A program made the position numbers and the translations under genes. The notes below the pieces were generated by a model, which was not told the origin of the DNA, searched no databases, and saw nothing but the letters and a program-made list of their open reading frames with translations. Below are positions 49,883 through 62,271 of a stretch of 64,000 nucleotides of DNA, in pieces. The stretch's first letter is position 1. Every line of letters starts with the position of its first letter. Source of the stretch: Maylandia zebra (lineage: Eukaryota; Chordata; Actinopteri; Cichliformes; Cichlidae); NCBI RefSeq assembly GCF_041146795.1, contig NC_135177.1, positions 25,982,060-26,046,059 of the forward strand. Reading direction: 5' to 3'.

Positions 49883-52800
49883 TTCCTGCAACTGCCAAGT
49901 GAATGTTGGTTACAGAACACACTTTGAAGGAATATTTATGATCATTAAATGCCAGGACACAGATAAAAAAAATAATACTGGGGAAATCTTAATATGTAGT
50001 ATGTAATGTTGAAAATTGTAATCAGTTTAAGCTATTTCTTTTCAAGCGCGACTCTTCTTTAACTTAACTTTGTGTCACTGGGACACATCTCACTTAACTG
50101 AGAGTGTTGCAAAGTGTTGCAAGTGCTTTTGTCATTATATGAACTTATGTTTTTGACCTCATATTGCCTTCAAAGGTACTTTTAACTTATTCTAAAGAAC
50201 TGTCTCTGTTTCCTGTTGCATAATTGCACTGTATGTCTGATTATGACTTATCTGTTGAAGCTGACTGAGCAAAACTAAAGAAAGCCCCTGTCAGAAACCA
50301 TACGGCTTAATAACTAGATTTCAGTGCACATAGACCAAGATAGAGGAAAAAGAATGCTGTCTTTGTTAGTGACAACAGGAAGTGACATAAAACTTGTCTG
50401 GGTCTTACTGGAAGCTGCTTCTTCTGATAGAGCAAAAAAAGAAAAATGTGAAAACTGATAAACTGTTTTCTACAACATGCCTCTGCACCACCAATCAGTT
50501 TCCTGCCCTTCCCTGCCCCAAACCCCGCCCTGTGTTTGTTCATTTGCTTCATGTATAGATCACAGACAGTGGTTTCTTGATAAGGTTGTGTGATAAAGGA
50601 ACTGTGAGTCAGTGCTGTACATCTACTGAACTTGTCAGTGCAACTTTCAGTGTTATAACTTATATCAAGTGATCAAGCAGAATTGGCTGATTTTGATCAA
50701 AAAACAAACTTTAGTCCTCCACATGTTAAGTTTAAAGGCCACAAAATAATCGCCCCCTTCTTTGGTTATCGCAGGTTAGCTTAGTTTAGCATACATGCTA
50801 ACGACAGGGAGAAAACAATTAAAAAGTACAATTATGAAGATGCTATGTCTCAGTCATTTAATCTATATATAAATGTGATGTACATGTTAAAATAAAACAA
50901 ACAAAAAGTTTGTTGCCACAGTAAAGTTGCCGGGCAACCATCTAAGACGTTTTTCCAGGCACTGACTTAGTCTGGCTCATCGCTTTAGCAAAACCACAGC
51001 TGTTGTTTTTCGTTTTTACATGCTACGTGTTAATTAAGGTGTTTTTACACTTGCACGGAAGTTATGAACTTTTACCTGAGGACGATGCATGGAGAATTCA
51101 GTTGTCATTTATAAGTGGATTGGACTTTAAAACTGCCAGCTTCCTGTCTAAAGTTCATGTGATATATACTTGTGACAGTCTGACAATAGCACAAGTAATA
51201 GTCTGGTGACCCGGTTCTCCTACTTCTTCAATAGGCCATGTGTGAACAAAGCTTCATTGTGCTTTAGTGTGTAAGTGCTACTAGGTGGCTTCTAATAAAG
51301 ACTCAGCCAGGCTCGCTATTGTTCCATTTCCACTTGTTGTTTTAAGTTGTTTATGATGGGGATGCATTAATTTTAAAGGTTAATTCTGTATATGATGTAA
51401 AGAACTGCCATTACTCATGCAAGCACATAATCACACAGTAGTTTTGCAGTTTAATCTTGTTAACCTATCCAAAAGGTATTGTTTTATATACTAGAGGACA
51501 TACAATGTTATAAACAAAGCAAGCATTCATGAACGTGGCTGAGCATTTTTGCTTTGGAGTCAATACTGAGAGCCCAGGTTTCACAGTAAGAAAATGAAAT
51601 AAAAGAAAACAGTTCTGTCAGCTTGCAGAGCGAGACTAACTTGTCAGGCTTGGTAATTTGGAACAAGTCTTTGCTCATGTGTGTGTCTGTGTATGTCTAT
51701 GCTCCATCTCTGGAAATGCTTCTGGAGTTGACTATAACTCATTACTTTACACATGTTGCATTATGCCCAACAGTATGTTTCCTAACAAGTAAATAGCTTT
51801 GGTTTGATGAGAACTTTATCGTCTGCAACAACTTGTTATACGCTATCCAATACACTTCCTGCAATTTAAAAAAAATTAAATGATTTTCTTCTCCTGACTA
51901 ATATTGTGGGTTGTGCGCATGTGCTGCCTTCTTTTATTTAGCACAATAATTAGTGAGTGAGTGAGTGAGTGAGTGAGTGAGTGAGACTCACAGATGAAGA
52001 GAGAGAGTGGTTGCAGGTTTCTGACAAGAGGTCAGGAATGAGGCACACACTAATTTCCATATATGTACATATATTGATTCATATTGGGGAAATAGTGAAG
52101 AGTTACATGTACCACTTTTTCAGCCATGAAGGGGTTTTGGGATTGGGATTGGGATTTGATTGAAAAGAGATTAGCTTTTAAAGGTTTGATCAATGATAAT
52201 CAGGTTGAAAATGAGAAATAGGTTATGTTAAATCCAATTTGAAAATGCAACACTTGTTGACTGTGTCATTTTTTTGTGTGCATGTGTCCTTCACAGAGCT
52301 CTCCACATAGCCGTGGTCCAGGGAGCATTGGCCATAGTCTACAAACTCATCCAGCTCTTGGTGTTGGGTCATAAAGACGTTGATATCTACAACAATCTCC
52401 GCCAGGTAAAACAGATGCATTGATAAAGCTACTGACAAATATACACATGCACACAGTTCTGACCATTAAATGCCAGGAGACAGAGCTTTTATAGTCATAG
52501 GGATTTGCAAAGAAATTTAAATAGTTTAAAGCGAAGAATCTTTGCTGATTATGGAGCTGTTGGCATGTGTGGACATGTGCACGCTTGCAGAAAAAGCTTA
52601 GCATGTAAAACAGCCTCAGCATGCACAATATATTTCCCCGTCTCACCCTTCTGATAACACTTACATGGAAAAGAAAGAAAGAGGAAGTGAATTGGTTTCC
52701 TCCTTGCCTTGCAGTGCATTATCACACACTTACGGTCATGGCAGCTGAGGGTTGTGCAGTGGAATTCACCCTTCCCGGTTTCTCCACCTGTACTTGCCAC

Positions 52801-55800
52801 AAGCCAAAGCCATGCACATTCTGGGAAGGACTATGTGTGATTTCCAGTGTTCTGTATTTTGCACATGGTTTTCTAGTGGTCACTTTCTGTATATGTAGCA
52901 AGGGATTTTTCAGTGTTTACATGTAGGATTTACCATGTTGTGAAATTCAGAAAGAAGAAAGCCAATATGATTAATTGGCACAAAAATGACTCACACTAAC
53001 TCCCAGAAACCTTACACTGAGTGTGTTTACCTTAAGTAAAAAAATGTTCATATGCAAAATTACACAGTAAAATTTTCAAAAGCGCCTTTTAAACTTGTAT
53101 TTTGCACATGTTTTAATTTGTGCAGGGCAATTTTGGATTTTTAATGTGAAAAACTGACAAATAGATCCAATGCAGTTTCACTAGGGTGACTTTTCCCAAA
53201 AAAAATGATGGAGCAGTGCAACTCCCTACTTACTCTATCAACATGTTTTATTGGGATTGTGTATATGGAGTTGCTTTTAAGTGTTTCCCAATCCAGGGCT
53301 GTCCCAGGCACTGGTGCCAAGCCAACAGTTCAACATTCTTTTCTCCTTTGTTGTCTCCTGATTTCTGCTGGCTTTCTCTTTTCCATTCCTCAATAGAAAA
53401 GCAACCAAGCTTTTTCAGAGCTTCAGTTCTCAAGTCTGGAGTTTGTTCTCAAGTGTGGGGTTTCACACCACATTGAACGCCACAGGCAAGCTTACCAGAA
53501 ATAATGCTTGTGCTATCATCAGTTGTTGTCTCTCCTCATCGCTGAGGCTTGACAGCATAGGTTTTATGATATCCTGTGTTTGCCCTATGTATGAAAATGC
53601 ATGCACGCAATACACACACTCACACACACATACATGCACATACACACTCACATTTGAAGTCATACACAGTTATAACCAAAAAGGGAGATTTACAGGCATA
53701 GGTCCCGCCACAGTCATTTGCCTACCAGATTGTGTGGTTTTGACTGAAAACCAGGCACAATGAATAAACTTATCAACATGAAGGTAGGGAACTTTTTAAA
53801 TTTTAAAAACACTGAGTTCACTTCGTAGTCCAGAAGACACAGGCCATTTTCTAATACAAAAAAAAAACCAGGCACAATTAAAATACAACTTATCCAATGA
53901 TGACAAATCCTGAGTTTCTGTGGTTTTGCATATGGAACATTTTGACAGAGTGTTACTATCAGTATTGTAACTGAAGAGCAGTGCAAGTGTCACGGCATGA
54001 TTTGCCTTCCACTCCCAGAACTACAACAATAGTATAGAGACAGCTGTTTGATACTCCCACATGCTATCAGCTACACAAACACATACTACAATGGTAAACT
54101 TTTGCTTCTCTTACGACAGCGGATAATGTAGCGTGATGCTGACACTGTGGGGTTTGGGGACTAAATCCTTTGGGGCCACCCACACTAAAACGTGCACTGA
54201 CTGCCATGTGGATTAGAACAGAGACTACCATGTGGACGTGTTACCGTTACAGTGCAGTATGCGGTTGGCAGTTTAACAATTGAATAATTGTTTTCTTTTT
54301 GTTTATGGTACGTTGGTGGTATGCCATTTTATTTTTCAGTGTGAGCGTGTGTGCATGTGTGTGCACAAACAAGGCATCCGTGTGCGTTTGTGTGTACTTT
54401 AGTGTCCTCGTTCCGAGAAGTCACATGACCCCTCCCTCCCCCCCGCCTTGCTTTGGACTGTTTCTCAACATACCTTGCAGTGAGGTTCAGAGGGTAGTTT
54501 ACAGGGACTTTCCCTTCATGCGCGTGCCTCTCTCTCTCTGTCTCACTTGTGTTGTTTCTCTATCTCCCTCAGTCTCTCGCTCTCTTTTTTTATATCTCTC
54601 ACTGCATATATCTTTGGTTATAGAATTTGGTTTCTAACCATAGTTGATGAACTGACTGATCCTATCAGTGTAACTGTCAACAACACTGACGTAAGCATGT
54701 GATGTTTATTTGTGCAATAGGCCTGGCTTTACCCTCTTGTGCTCACAGCAGAAGACAAGTCTTTGGCGCTTTGTGCTGCCTTCCCCTTGTTTGGAACTGC
54801 CTGGGGTTGTTTTTCATGCCTCCAAACCTCTACTGCTGTCATCTTTTTACCTCATCCATGATGATCCACTCATCTTTCGGGAATGTAAGCCTATGAGGAC
54901 AGACCCAAGGGAAAGAGAAGGGATTTTCCCTTGTTCTCCTGTCTTTCCCTTGGACTCCCCTCTGCCACTTCCGTTTTTTTCCCCTTGTTCTCCACCCCTT
55001 CATTCCCTTCCTACCTTTCCTCTTATCTTGGCTGAAATTTAGTTTAGTCACTGTGAAATCTATTACAGGAAACCAAAGCCAGAGCCTGCCAGCTCTAAGG
55101 GGGTCTATATTAAAGGCCATAAAAGGCCTTAGTGGTAAAGTAATATCGAAAGGGATTTAAGACATGTCCTTAATGGCGTTTGGGAAAAGTTAATAGTATG
55201 GTAGCATTTCATAATATTGTTCTATAGTAAATGTTTATAGCAGAAAGTTCAAATACTGGAAATCTTTCAGGGAACATGATTGTGTATATGACTGTGTACT
55301 TATGCATGTTTGTGAGTCATAGGATTCAGGGAAGTTGCATTGACACATTGGAGGAATTCCACAAAGATGTTCTCCCACTGCTACCCTACCTACTTTAATA
55401 GTCTTTACTGGAACGAACTCTCTGTGCACAGACACACACACACGTTAGTAGTAACACAGCAAAAGTGAAACTTGGAGAAGCAGTCCGTTCCTACTTGCTG
55501 CATTTATTGTGTAACTAGAATAGCAGCTAAAAAAGTCCAGGTTTAAATACTTCCCTTTTATGACTGAACTATGAACTAAGGATTGCTTAATGAACCCCAG
55601 GTTGCCTGCGCCCTCCCAAGCCTTAATTGACATAATATAAACAGGATGATACATGGTGACCTCACCCACAGGAACATCCTAGATTGCTAAAGGGATTTTT
55701 GTCAGTGCTTACAATATTCATCCAGGCAAACACCTGGTGAACAGTGACTTTTGCTTTTCCCGGCATTGTCGACTGCGGTTCAGAACAGGTTCTTCCTCAT

Positions 55801-58800
55801 TTTCAGTTAATCACAAAGTCTGATGCTTCTACTCTTGTTGACAGTGTTTGTTCTGTAAGATATATTAATTTAAGTGCTGAAAACTTTGCACTTAGTGAGT
55901 GTATTTGTGTAAATCTAGGAATACACATGCATAGGTGAAGCCAGCTCATGGTCATTGTGTGTTTCTTCTAGGTGTTGATGTGTTCTTGCTTCTTTTTTTT
56001 TTGTTGTTGTTTTTTTGTCTCATTGACCTTTAACCTGTTGAACAGGTTATAGGTAAACAGAGGCCTTTACAAGAAAACACCGCGTTCTTAACTTCACTGA
56101 GAAGAATAGTTATCGTAAATTAGCCAAAGTAAACACTGTGCTTTTTTATGTCAAGTATGTATTTCCCTTGTTTGTGGGCTTTGTGAAAAAACCAAAAGCT
56201 TGAGAAACACTGCACTGCATCTTTATGGTTATCAGCTGTGATATATCTGGCTTGTTTAAACTATAATTTTTGTTGTTATTCCCCCTCAGACTCCCCTTCA
56301 TCTGGCAGTGATAACTAAGCAGGCAAACATGGTGGAAGCTTTGTTGAAAGCAGGGGCTGACCCTGCAGCCTTGGACCGTAATGGGCAAACAGCGCTCCAC
56401 CTCTGCTGTGAATATGACCAGCGGGATTGCCTGTCTGTAGTGCTTTCTATGCCATCATCTGCCACCTGCCTTGAGATCCGAAATTTTGATGGTGAGTTAC
56501 TAAAGATACTTCTTGGCATGTATTACACTAAAAGGGTTGCTTACACCTCTTTAGCTCTCACTAAGTATGATAAAGCCTGTAATTATTTGCAAGCATCTTT
56601 TTATCTCAGATTATTATAATTTTTGATTTAGTTTAACTGATTCATAAAATATCAAATTAAACATGGTTGGCTAGCAATCAAATTATACTTCCTGATATAT
56701 TTTCTGTTTATTTTTGTTGTTTTTGTCACATGCCCCCTGTATTTGTGACCCAGTTTACGTTTACATCTATCAGTTGAAACATGTGCACAACCAGGTGAAG
56801 TGAATTAAAAACCGCTGACACAGTTTCCAGACTGAAAGCGCTATGAAAAGAAAAATGCATTACTACATTACTACAGTGAATACACCTATTCTTATAATCT
56901 CCTTAACTGCCTTAACAGTCTGTTGGTGGGTATGAAAAATGTAAAGCCACCCTCAGGTATGGGTTGGGTTGGTTGTTTTGGGTGTGTGGGTGGGAAGAGG
57001 ACATTTCCTTCCTTTGTGGTCTGGTGTCAGTGTAGTGTCGCATTGCCAAATCTCCAAGCAGCTTTGAAGACATTTATTTGTACCTCTGTAACTGATATCT
57101 GTTTTTTCAATGCGTATAAAATCTGAACATGAATATAAAATGCAGGCTTTTCCTTTTTTTATTATTCTTAGGTTTGAGCCCTCTCCATCTGGCTGTTCTG
57201 CAGGGCCGTAAGGATTTGGCAAGAATGTTACTGGATGCTGGAGCTGACATCAATGCCATGGTCAGTCCCTGTTGTACCGACTCAGCACTGTGGGTTTCAC
57301 AGCATCACGGCTTTTTTGCATTTCCGCTCTGCATTCTCTGACTTTTCCCATGGTGCTTTTTTTTTCTCTCTAATCAGGACATCAAAAGTGGCCAGAGTCC
57401 TCTCATGCATGCTGTGGAGAGCAATAACGCAGACATGGTCTACTTCCTCATTGAGGTAATGAATTTGTGTGGGTAGAAGAGGGGAGAGAAGGGTTGTGAC
57501 TCAGCAGAGTTAAATAATTCTGCTTTTCTCTTTCCACCTCATTATCAGTGCATAATTTTGTATTCTTTTTTCTTCTTAGGGTCCTTTTTAAAGTATTGCA
57601 ATATAATTGTAGTTTTTCTTTATTTTTAGAGTTTAGCAGCTATGCTGTATATGTGAATCTTTTCTCCTTTCTTCATCACAGACTACACTCAACCTCTTTG
57701 GGACATTATCTCTTGTTTCATTTTCTAAGTTACCGACATCTACTCTGGCTTCCTTTATGAATCATTTTCTGGTGATTTTCTATTTTGCAGAATAGATGTG
57801 ATGTCAACAGCCAGTCATATAGTGGGAACACGGCCCTACACAGCGCATGTGGCCGAGGTCAGGTGGAGACAGTGCGGCTGCTGCTGAAGAGTGGAGCTGA
57901 CAGTAGCCTCAAGAACTACCACAATGACACCCCAGTGATGGTGGCCAAGAACAAAAAAGTGAGTGAGGCGATGACAAAGAGGAAAAACAATAAATATAAT
58001 GGACATTGCTGTAATTCCATTGATACAGTGTTGTTCCTTTTATTCTGTTTTATGGTTGTATGTTCCTGCTTCTTGTGCTGGAAAACAATAAACCTCCTAA
58101 AGGTTACTGATCTAACAGTAAATCAGTTCCTTATATTTGTACAAATTTTCAGTCTCTCTCTATGATTTTACTATGGGAATTCACAGCTATGTGTTACATA
58201 ATTTATGTCAGAACAGATACAAACAGTTGCAAAACCTACTTGGCCTAGCTCTTATTAGTGGGAAGAAAGAGTTGAAGCCAAAATGGGAAGTAAATGTGTG
58301 TATCGTTCCCTCTAGAGGCCAAACCTGAATAGTGCACCATTTCCCTCTAGTTATTTTAGTATATCACTATGAGACTTATTTTAAGTCACGTACAAAGTTT
58401 TTAATGAACAATAAATTGTTTTACAGATAGCAGATGTGTTACGAGGAAGAGGCTCCAGGCAAATAAGAGTCCAAGATCAGCACTGTATGTCAGTCTCACC
58501 AGTTGAGAGCAACCTAACAGAAAACGGTGAGGAGCATTCAAGCGTCTTTTTGTCTCACACACAGAAACAACAAAAGTTGCAGTATTTAATTTATACTCTG
58601 TGCTTCTCCTTTAGGGTCTCCATCTCCCAGCCATAGTCGTGGGTGCTCACCTTCAACTACGCCACACATTGTTCATCAGAATGCTTCCCACTCTCCAGAG
58701 ACTTCCATTTTACGATCTCAGACTTATTTTCCAGTAAGACTTGCATCTATGTCCACACAGTCGAGCATCAAGGAAGCAATCAGACAACATCATGCTGGAG

Positions 58801-58847
58801 AGGGCTTCACCCAATGGGATGGCGGGGCAGGAATGGACTGCACCTGA
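43844..58847 (+). CDS. bcl3: B-cell lymphoma 3 protein, nuclear ankyrin-repeat NF-kB cofactor
   Basis: Exons: 43844-44315, 45090-45210, 52297-52405, 56290-56491, 57172-57260, 57378-57455, 57791-57958, 58427-58526 and 58615-58847; phases agree, giving 523 residues (human 454). Bcl-3 is an atypical IkB that binds p50/p52 homodimers in the nucleus and changes their transcriptional output. The start MPRIMTMNG and PLDLRTN matches the human N-terminus, and PLDLR resembles a CtBP-binding motif. Seven ankyrin repeats run from about 190 to 425, beginning [19 protein letters not shown] and including [18 protein letters not shown] and [17 protein letters not shown]. The Ser/Pro-rich tail ([16 protein letters not shown]) recalls the phosphorylated human C-terminus. 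Introns 2 (7.1 kb) and 3 (3.9 kb) are large; the others are short. The N-terminal region (about 157 residues in exon 1) is much less conserved than the repeats. Confidence 0.93.
47841..47906. repeat. (TC)n microsatellite
   Basis: CT units with two short interruptions in bcl3 intron 2. Confidence 0.95.
49035..49102. repeat. (CT)n microsatellite
   Basis: About 34 uninterrupted CT units in bcl3 intron 2. Confidence 0.95.
49819..49880. repeat. (CA)n microsatellite
   Basis: About 30 uninterrupted CA units in bcl3 intron 2. Confidence 0.95.
51951..51985. repeat. (GTGA)n microsatellite
   Basis: Eight GTGA units in bcl3 intron 2. Confidence 0.9.
52406..56289. other. bcl3 intron 3
   Basis: Between the first and second ankyrin exons. 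No exon or transposon end recognised; short CA-type and CT-type runs occur near 53610-53650 and 54530-54600. Confidence 0.6.
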
Positions 58848-59480
58848 AATCAGGCCAAACCTCCCATTTTTCTTCCCTGGACAATCATAGTTTGTGTCCT
58901 TTCTCAGGCTTTCATGCCTTGACAGACTTGCCTGCAACCTCCCTGCTTAGCTTGCTGCTTCTAAGGAGACTCCGGTCCTGTACTGACTCTTTGAAAACTG
59001 GGGAGTGAAACACTGCTGGAAAACTATGCATCAGTAGAAATATTCCACTGCATGCATTCAAGACTGAACATAAAAAACATTTTTTAAAACTATGTACAGA
59101 CATGAGTAAATGACTGCTACGGACCAAAGCTCAGTGAACTCAGAGTCCCATCGTAAAAGTATTTCTAGGCACTTTGTCTTAATTTCTGATTAGCAGATTA
59201 GAGGGGATGATGGTATGCAACAAATGTACCTGGCCTTACTTGAACTGTGGATATTGCATTAAGAGTGTCTTCATCATTATGCCACCAAGACTTCTTAAGT
59301 TTGCAGTATCCTTGTAAGACTTATATATTGCACAGTCAAATACCTGGTTTCCTTTCTTTTGATAATCTGTGCACAGGCATTGTACCTCTTATGTCTGTTA
59401 GTGTGCGTGTTGATGTGTTTTTTTAATGTTAAAAAAATGTAGATATTTTTATAAATAAAAACAATAAAACATAAAAATAT
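58848..59480 (+). other. bcl3: bcl3 3' UTR
   Basis: From the stop codon to clustered AATAAA signals at about 59453-59470. No further splice acceptor is needed to end the gene. Confidence 0.7.
59453..59470 (+). terminator. bcl3: bcl3 polyadenylation signals
   Basis: Two AATAAA motifs lie about 10 bases apart roughly 610 bases after the stop. Confidence 0.7.
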
Positions 59481-60700
59481 AATAAATCAATATAATAAAA
59501 AAATGTGATGTCTTGCTTTAGCTTTATTATTCACCTTAAACCTTTTTGTGATCAAGTATTTATGTAACAAGAAGAAAAGATTAAAAAGGGGTATGATGAC
59601 AGGCACACAGGTGACAGAACAGGATGTGAGACAAAACAGTTTCCATCCCCTCTTCACTTTCCTTTTTTAACCAAGCCGCTCTACGCCCACCCACAAACCC
59701 CTAACACAATAAGCAAGGGTAGCACGAGGGAAATGAAACACCTCACTGCTGCCAAAGCATCATCTGAACATTACAGATAAATCACCAATGTTTAAACACA
59801 AAGCAAAATAGATGATTATACAAATCTCTTCAAAATAACTCAAGATAGCCAAGAACACAAAAAACAAATTGCCAACAGCATCTATAATAACACAGATTTT
59901 CTCTGTCAGCTTTGACAAAAACATAACACCTTTTTTGTTTGGACATAATATAACTGTGGTGCGGAAAGCTCCACCTGTGCAATATCCCAGTAATAATAGA
60001 GCCATTCCCATACTAACAGCATTTGTGAAACTCATGAGACCAGCTAACAACGGGTGCCTGTTATCTATAGTTGGCTCCAAAGAGGATGCGATATTGATTA
60101 ATAGTAAAAATTATATTCTCTGTTTTAACAACCACAATAAGAATTCACACTGGTATTTGTTATATGAGATGTACGACTTGTGCATAAATTTAAGGCTATC
60201 AGATACTGGTTTGGATTTCTGGATGACATGAATATATTTGACCATATTAACGGGAAAAACTCATATTCTTCTTTACTTGGCTGCTCCCTTTAAAGGTTTC
60301 CACAGTGGCCACCTCCAGCTCTCATGTCTTTTTGTCAGAGCCCGTGTTTGCAAGGTGTTACTGTCATCAGGCACACCTTCCCTGTCACTCTTGCTGCTAT
60401 CCTTTTTTTACACAAATCACCCCTGACACTCATTTCCACCCACTCTAACCTGCCAGACCTCTCTTCTTCACTTCTCTGGTGCACTGTCATTACTTCACAG
60501 GGCTGACTGCATGTATTTAAGCTCACCCACCTTCACTACCTCAATAAGCAACATTCATATGAGATCATAATAATAAAAGTATTAAGGTTAATGTCAGCGT
60601 CATTATAATTACATATTGCCAGTATTTTGGGCTTCAGAGTCGGTGCCTCAGTGATGGCCTGAGCTGAGTAGCTAAAACTTTTGAGGCGTTTGAAAACAGG
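59481..60700. other. bcl3-ddx6 intergenic region
   Basis: Contains two overlapping open frames on opposite strands at about 59760-60231 (106 and 120 residues) that I cannot assign. The minus-strand one is hydrophobic, the plus-strand one is not. No splice or promoter signal supports either. Confidence 0.45.
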
Positions 60701-60706
60701 CCCGTG

Positions 60707-60770
60707 ATTGGCCAATTGGCAGTTCCATTGGTTCAAACAGCCAACCCCAAAACGAGCGCGGCCATGTTGA
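60707..60770 (+). promoter_or_regulatory. ddx6: Probable ddx6 promoter (CCAAT boxes and YY1-like site)
   Basis: Three CCAAT-type motifs (ATTGG 60707-60711, CCAAT 60712-60716, ATTGG 60727-60731) precede GCGGCCATGTTGA at 60758-60770, which resembles a YY1 initiator site. No TATA box is seen, as expected for a housekeeping gene. Confidence 0.6.
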
Positions 60771-60890
60771 ATTGTCAGTTCTCTCAAAGAAGAGACAAAA
60801 GGTTAAAAAAAACTTCTGTGCCTTTGTCAAAAGTAGTGCCTACCAAGCTTAAACGAAAAGCCGATATACAGTTGAATCACGACACAGGCG
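60765..60890 (+). other. ddx6: Probable ddx6 non-coding first exon
   Basis: It follows the promoter-like motifs and ends with GGCG|GTAAGTTTG, a good donor. The start codon of the gene is 1.4 kb further on, so this exon would be untranslated. A short frame with MLNCQFSQRRDKRLKK lies in it but resembles no DEAD-box N-terminus. Confidence 0.5.
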
Positions 60891-62230
60891 GTAAGTTTGT
60901 AAGGGAAAGGTAGCATCTTTCTCTGACTGGTAGAGTTAAGCGTCACCGTTAGCGTATACTGCCTAGGCTAGAATCAGCGTGCTCGGATGGTTGAATGAAA
61001 GTGCTGAAGGGTGAGATGTAAACGGATGCAGATGCGGTTTCTTTGTAAACGACAGATATTTTGAAACAGTTTCTCACAAACCGGAAAAAAAAGACGCAAT
61101 CTTAGCTTGTTAGCTCGATGGCAAAGCCCACGTAGCTGTACGTGAAGTTTTAACGGCGCGTACACTCGTGTAAGTTAAAGTATTCTAGCTAACTTTGTTA
61201 TCGATAGCGGTAACTTTATGGATAAACTAAACACATGTCGGTCACTGTTGGCTTTACTTTGTTGTTTAACATAGCTAACAATTGCACTGGCTAGCTAAGT
61301 GACCATAACACTGGCTGCTAAAATTCAAAACTGCTTGCAGCTGTTATTAAGTTTACACTGGTTGTTAGCCTCGGCATCAAAACAAAGGCAAAGCTGTCCG
61401 AATTAAAATGTTAACTCCACGTTTTTCAACCTCCTCATTTTACTTATATTTCCATAAATACTTGATAGACTTTCTTGCCATCTACCACCAGTCTTGTGGT
61501 GGCAGCATTATTTGTCACAATATAACAAAGGTGAGCTTTGCCTTTGGTACACATCTGAAATGTATTTCGTTGATCTGGTCAGGTCTCTTTTGACTAGCCT
61601 GTTAATGCTTAAAAAAACAACAACAACCGCCATTGTTTATTTCTTGCAGGAAACCTGGACTACTTTTCTTGTGTATTGTTCATCATTTCCTTTAACATTT
61701 TGTAGGCTTCCATCTTGGCGTTTTGCTACAGGAGAATTGAAAACCGAAAAAAATGACCCCCAAAATTTAATGTAGCCTGCCAGTGCTTTAAAAAAATTGC
61801 AGGGATTGTAATTTTTTTCAGACCACTATTAAGAACAATCCAGTATTAAACCCCAGCAGTACGAGTTATATACTTGAACATGAGAGCAGTTAGATATGTG
61901 ATCAAGTTGTCCATATTTTAATACTACCCATTTTCAGTCAATGTAACAGTCAAACTCATACTCACAAGTGCACACTAAAAACACACACAAGTTTGTTTGG
62001 TCATATTAGTCACGCTATTTATATTGATTTCTCCTTTTTGGAGAGTTGTATTGTAAATAGGCAGAATTTACACACAAACTTCTTTTTATGAAGAGGTCTG
62101 AATGTTAGATTGTGAACACATGGTTTAAAAAGGATAGATAAGAGAAAAGGGTTTTATTTTTCTCACGTTTTAGTTTTGCAATACATGTGCACATTAAAGT
62201 AGAGCAGTGAAAAGGAACTGAGCTGAAATA
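60891..62230. other. ddx6 intron 1
   Basis: AT-rich with scattered GCTAGCTAA-type motifs. The acceptor of the first coding exon was not pinned down; candidates lie at about 62170-62190. Confidence 0.5.
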
Positions 62231-62271
62231 TTACAATACTGCGAGGAAAATCCAGTTAAGGTGTTGGACAC

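Larger units (their letters stand above)
45211..52296. other. bcl3 intron 2
   Basis: Seven kilobases without supported exons on either strand. It contains two long CT tracts, a CA tract and a GTGA tract, listed separately. Confidence 0.65.

Noticed and set aside
54299-55120. Open frames in bcl3 intron 3 that could be a nested gene
   Set aside because: Low-complexity CT- and C-rich translations without recognisable domains or consistent splice sites.
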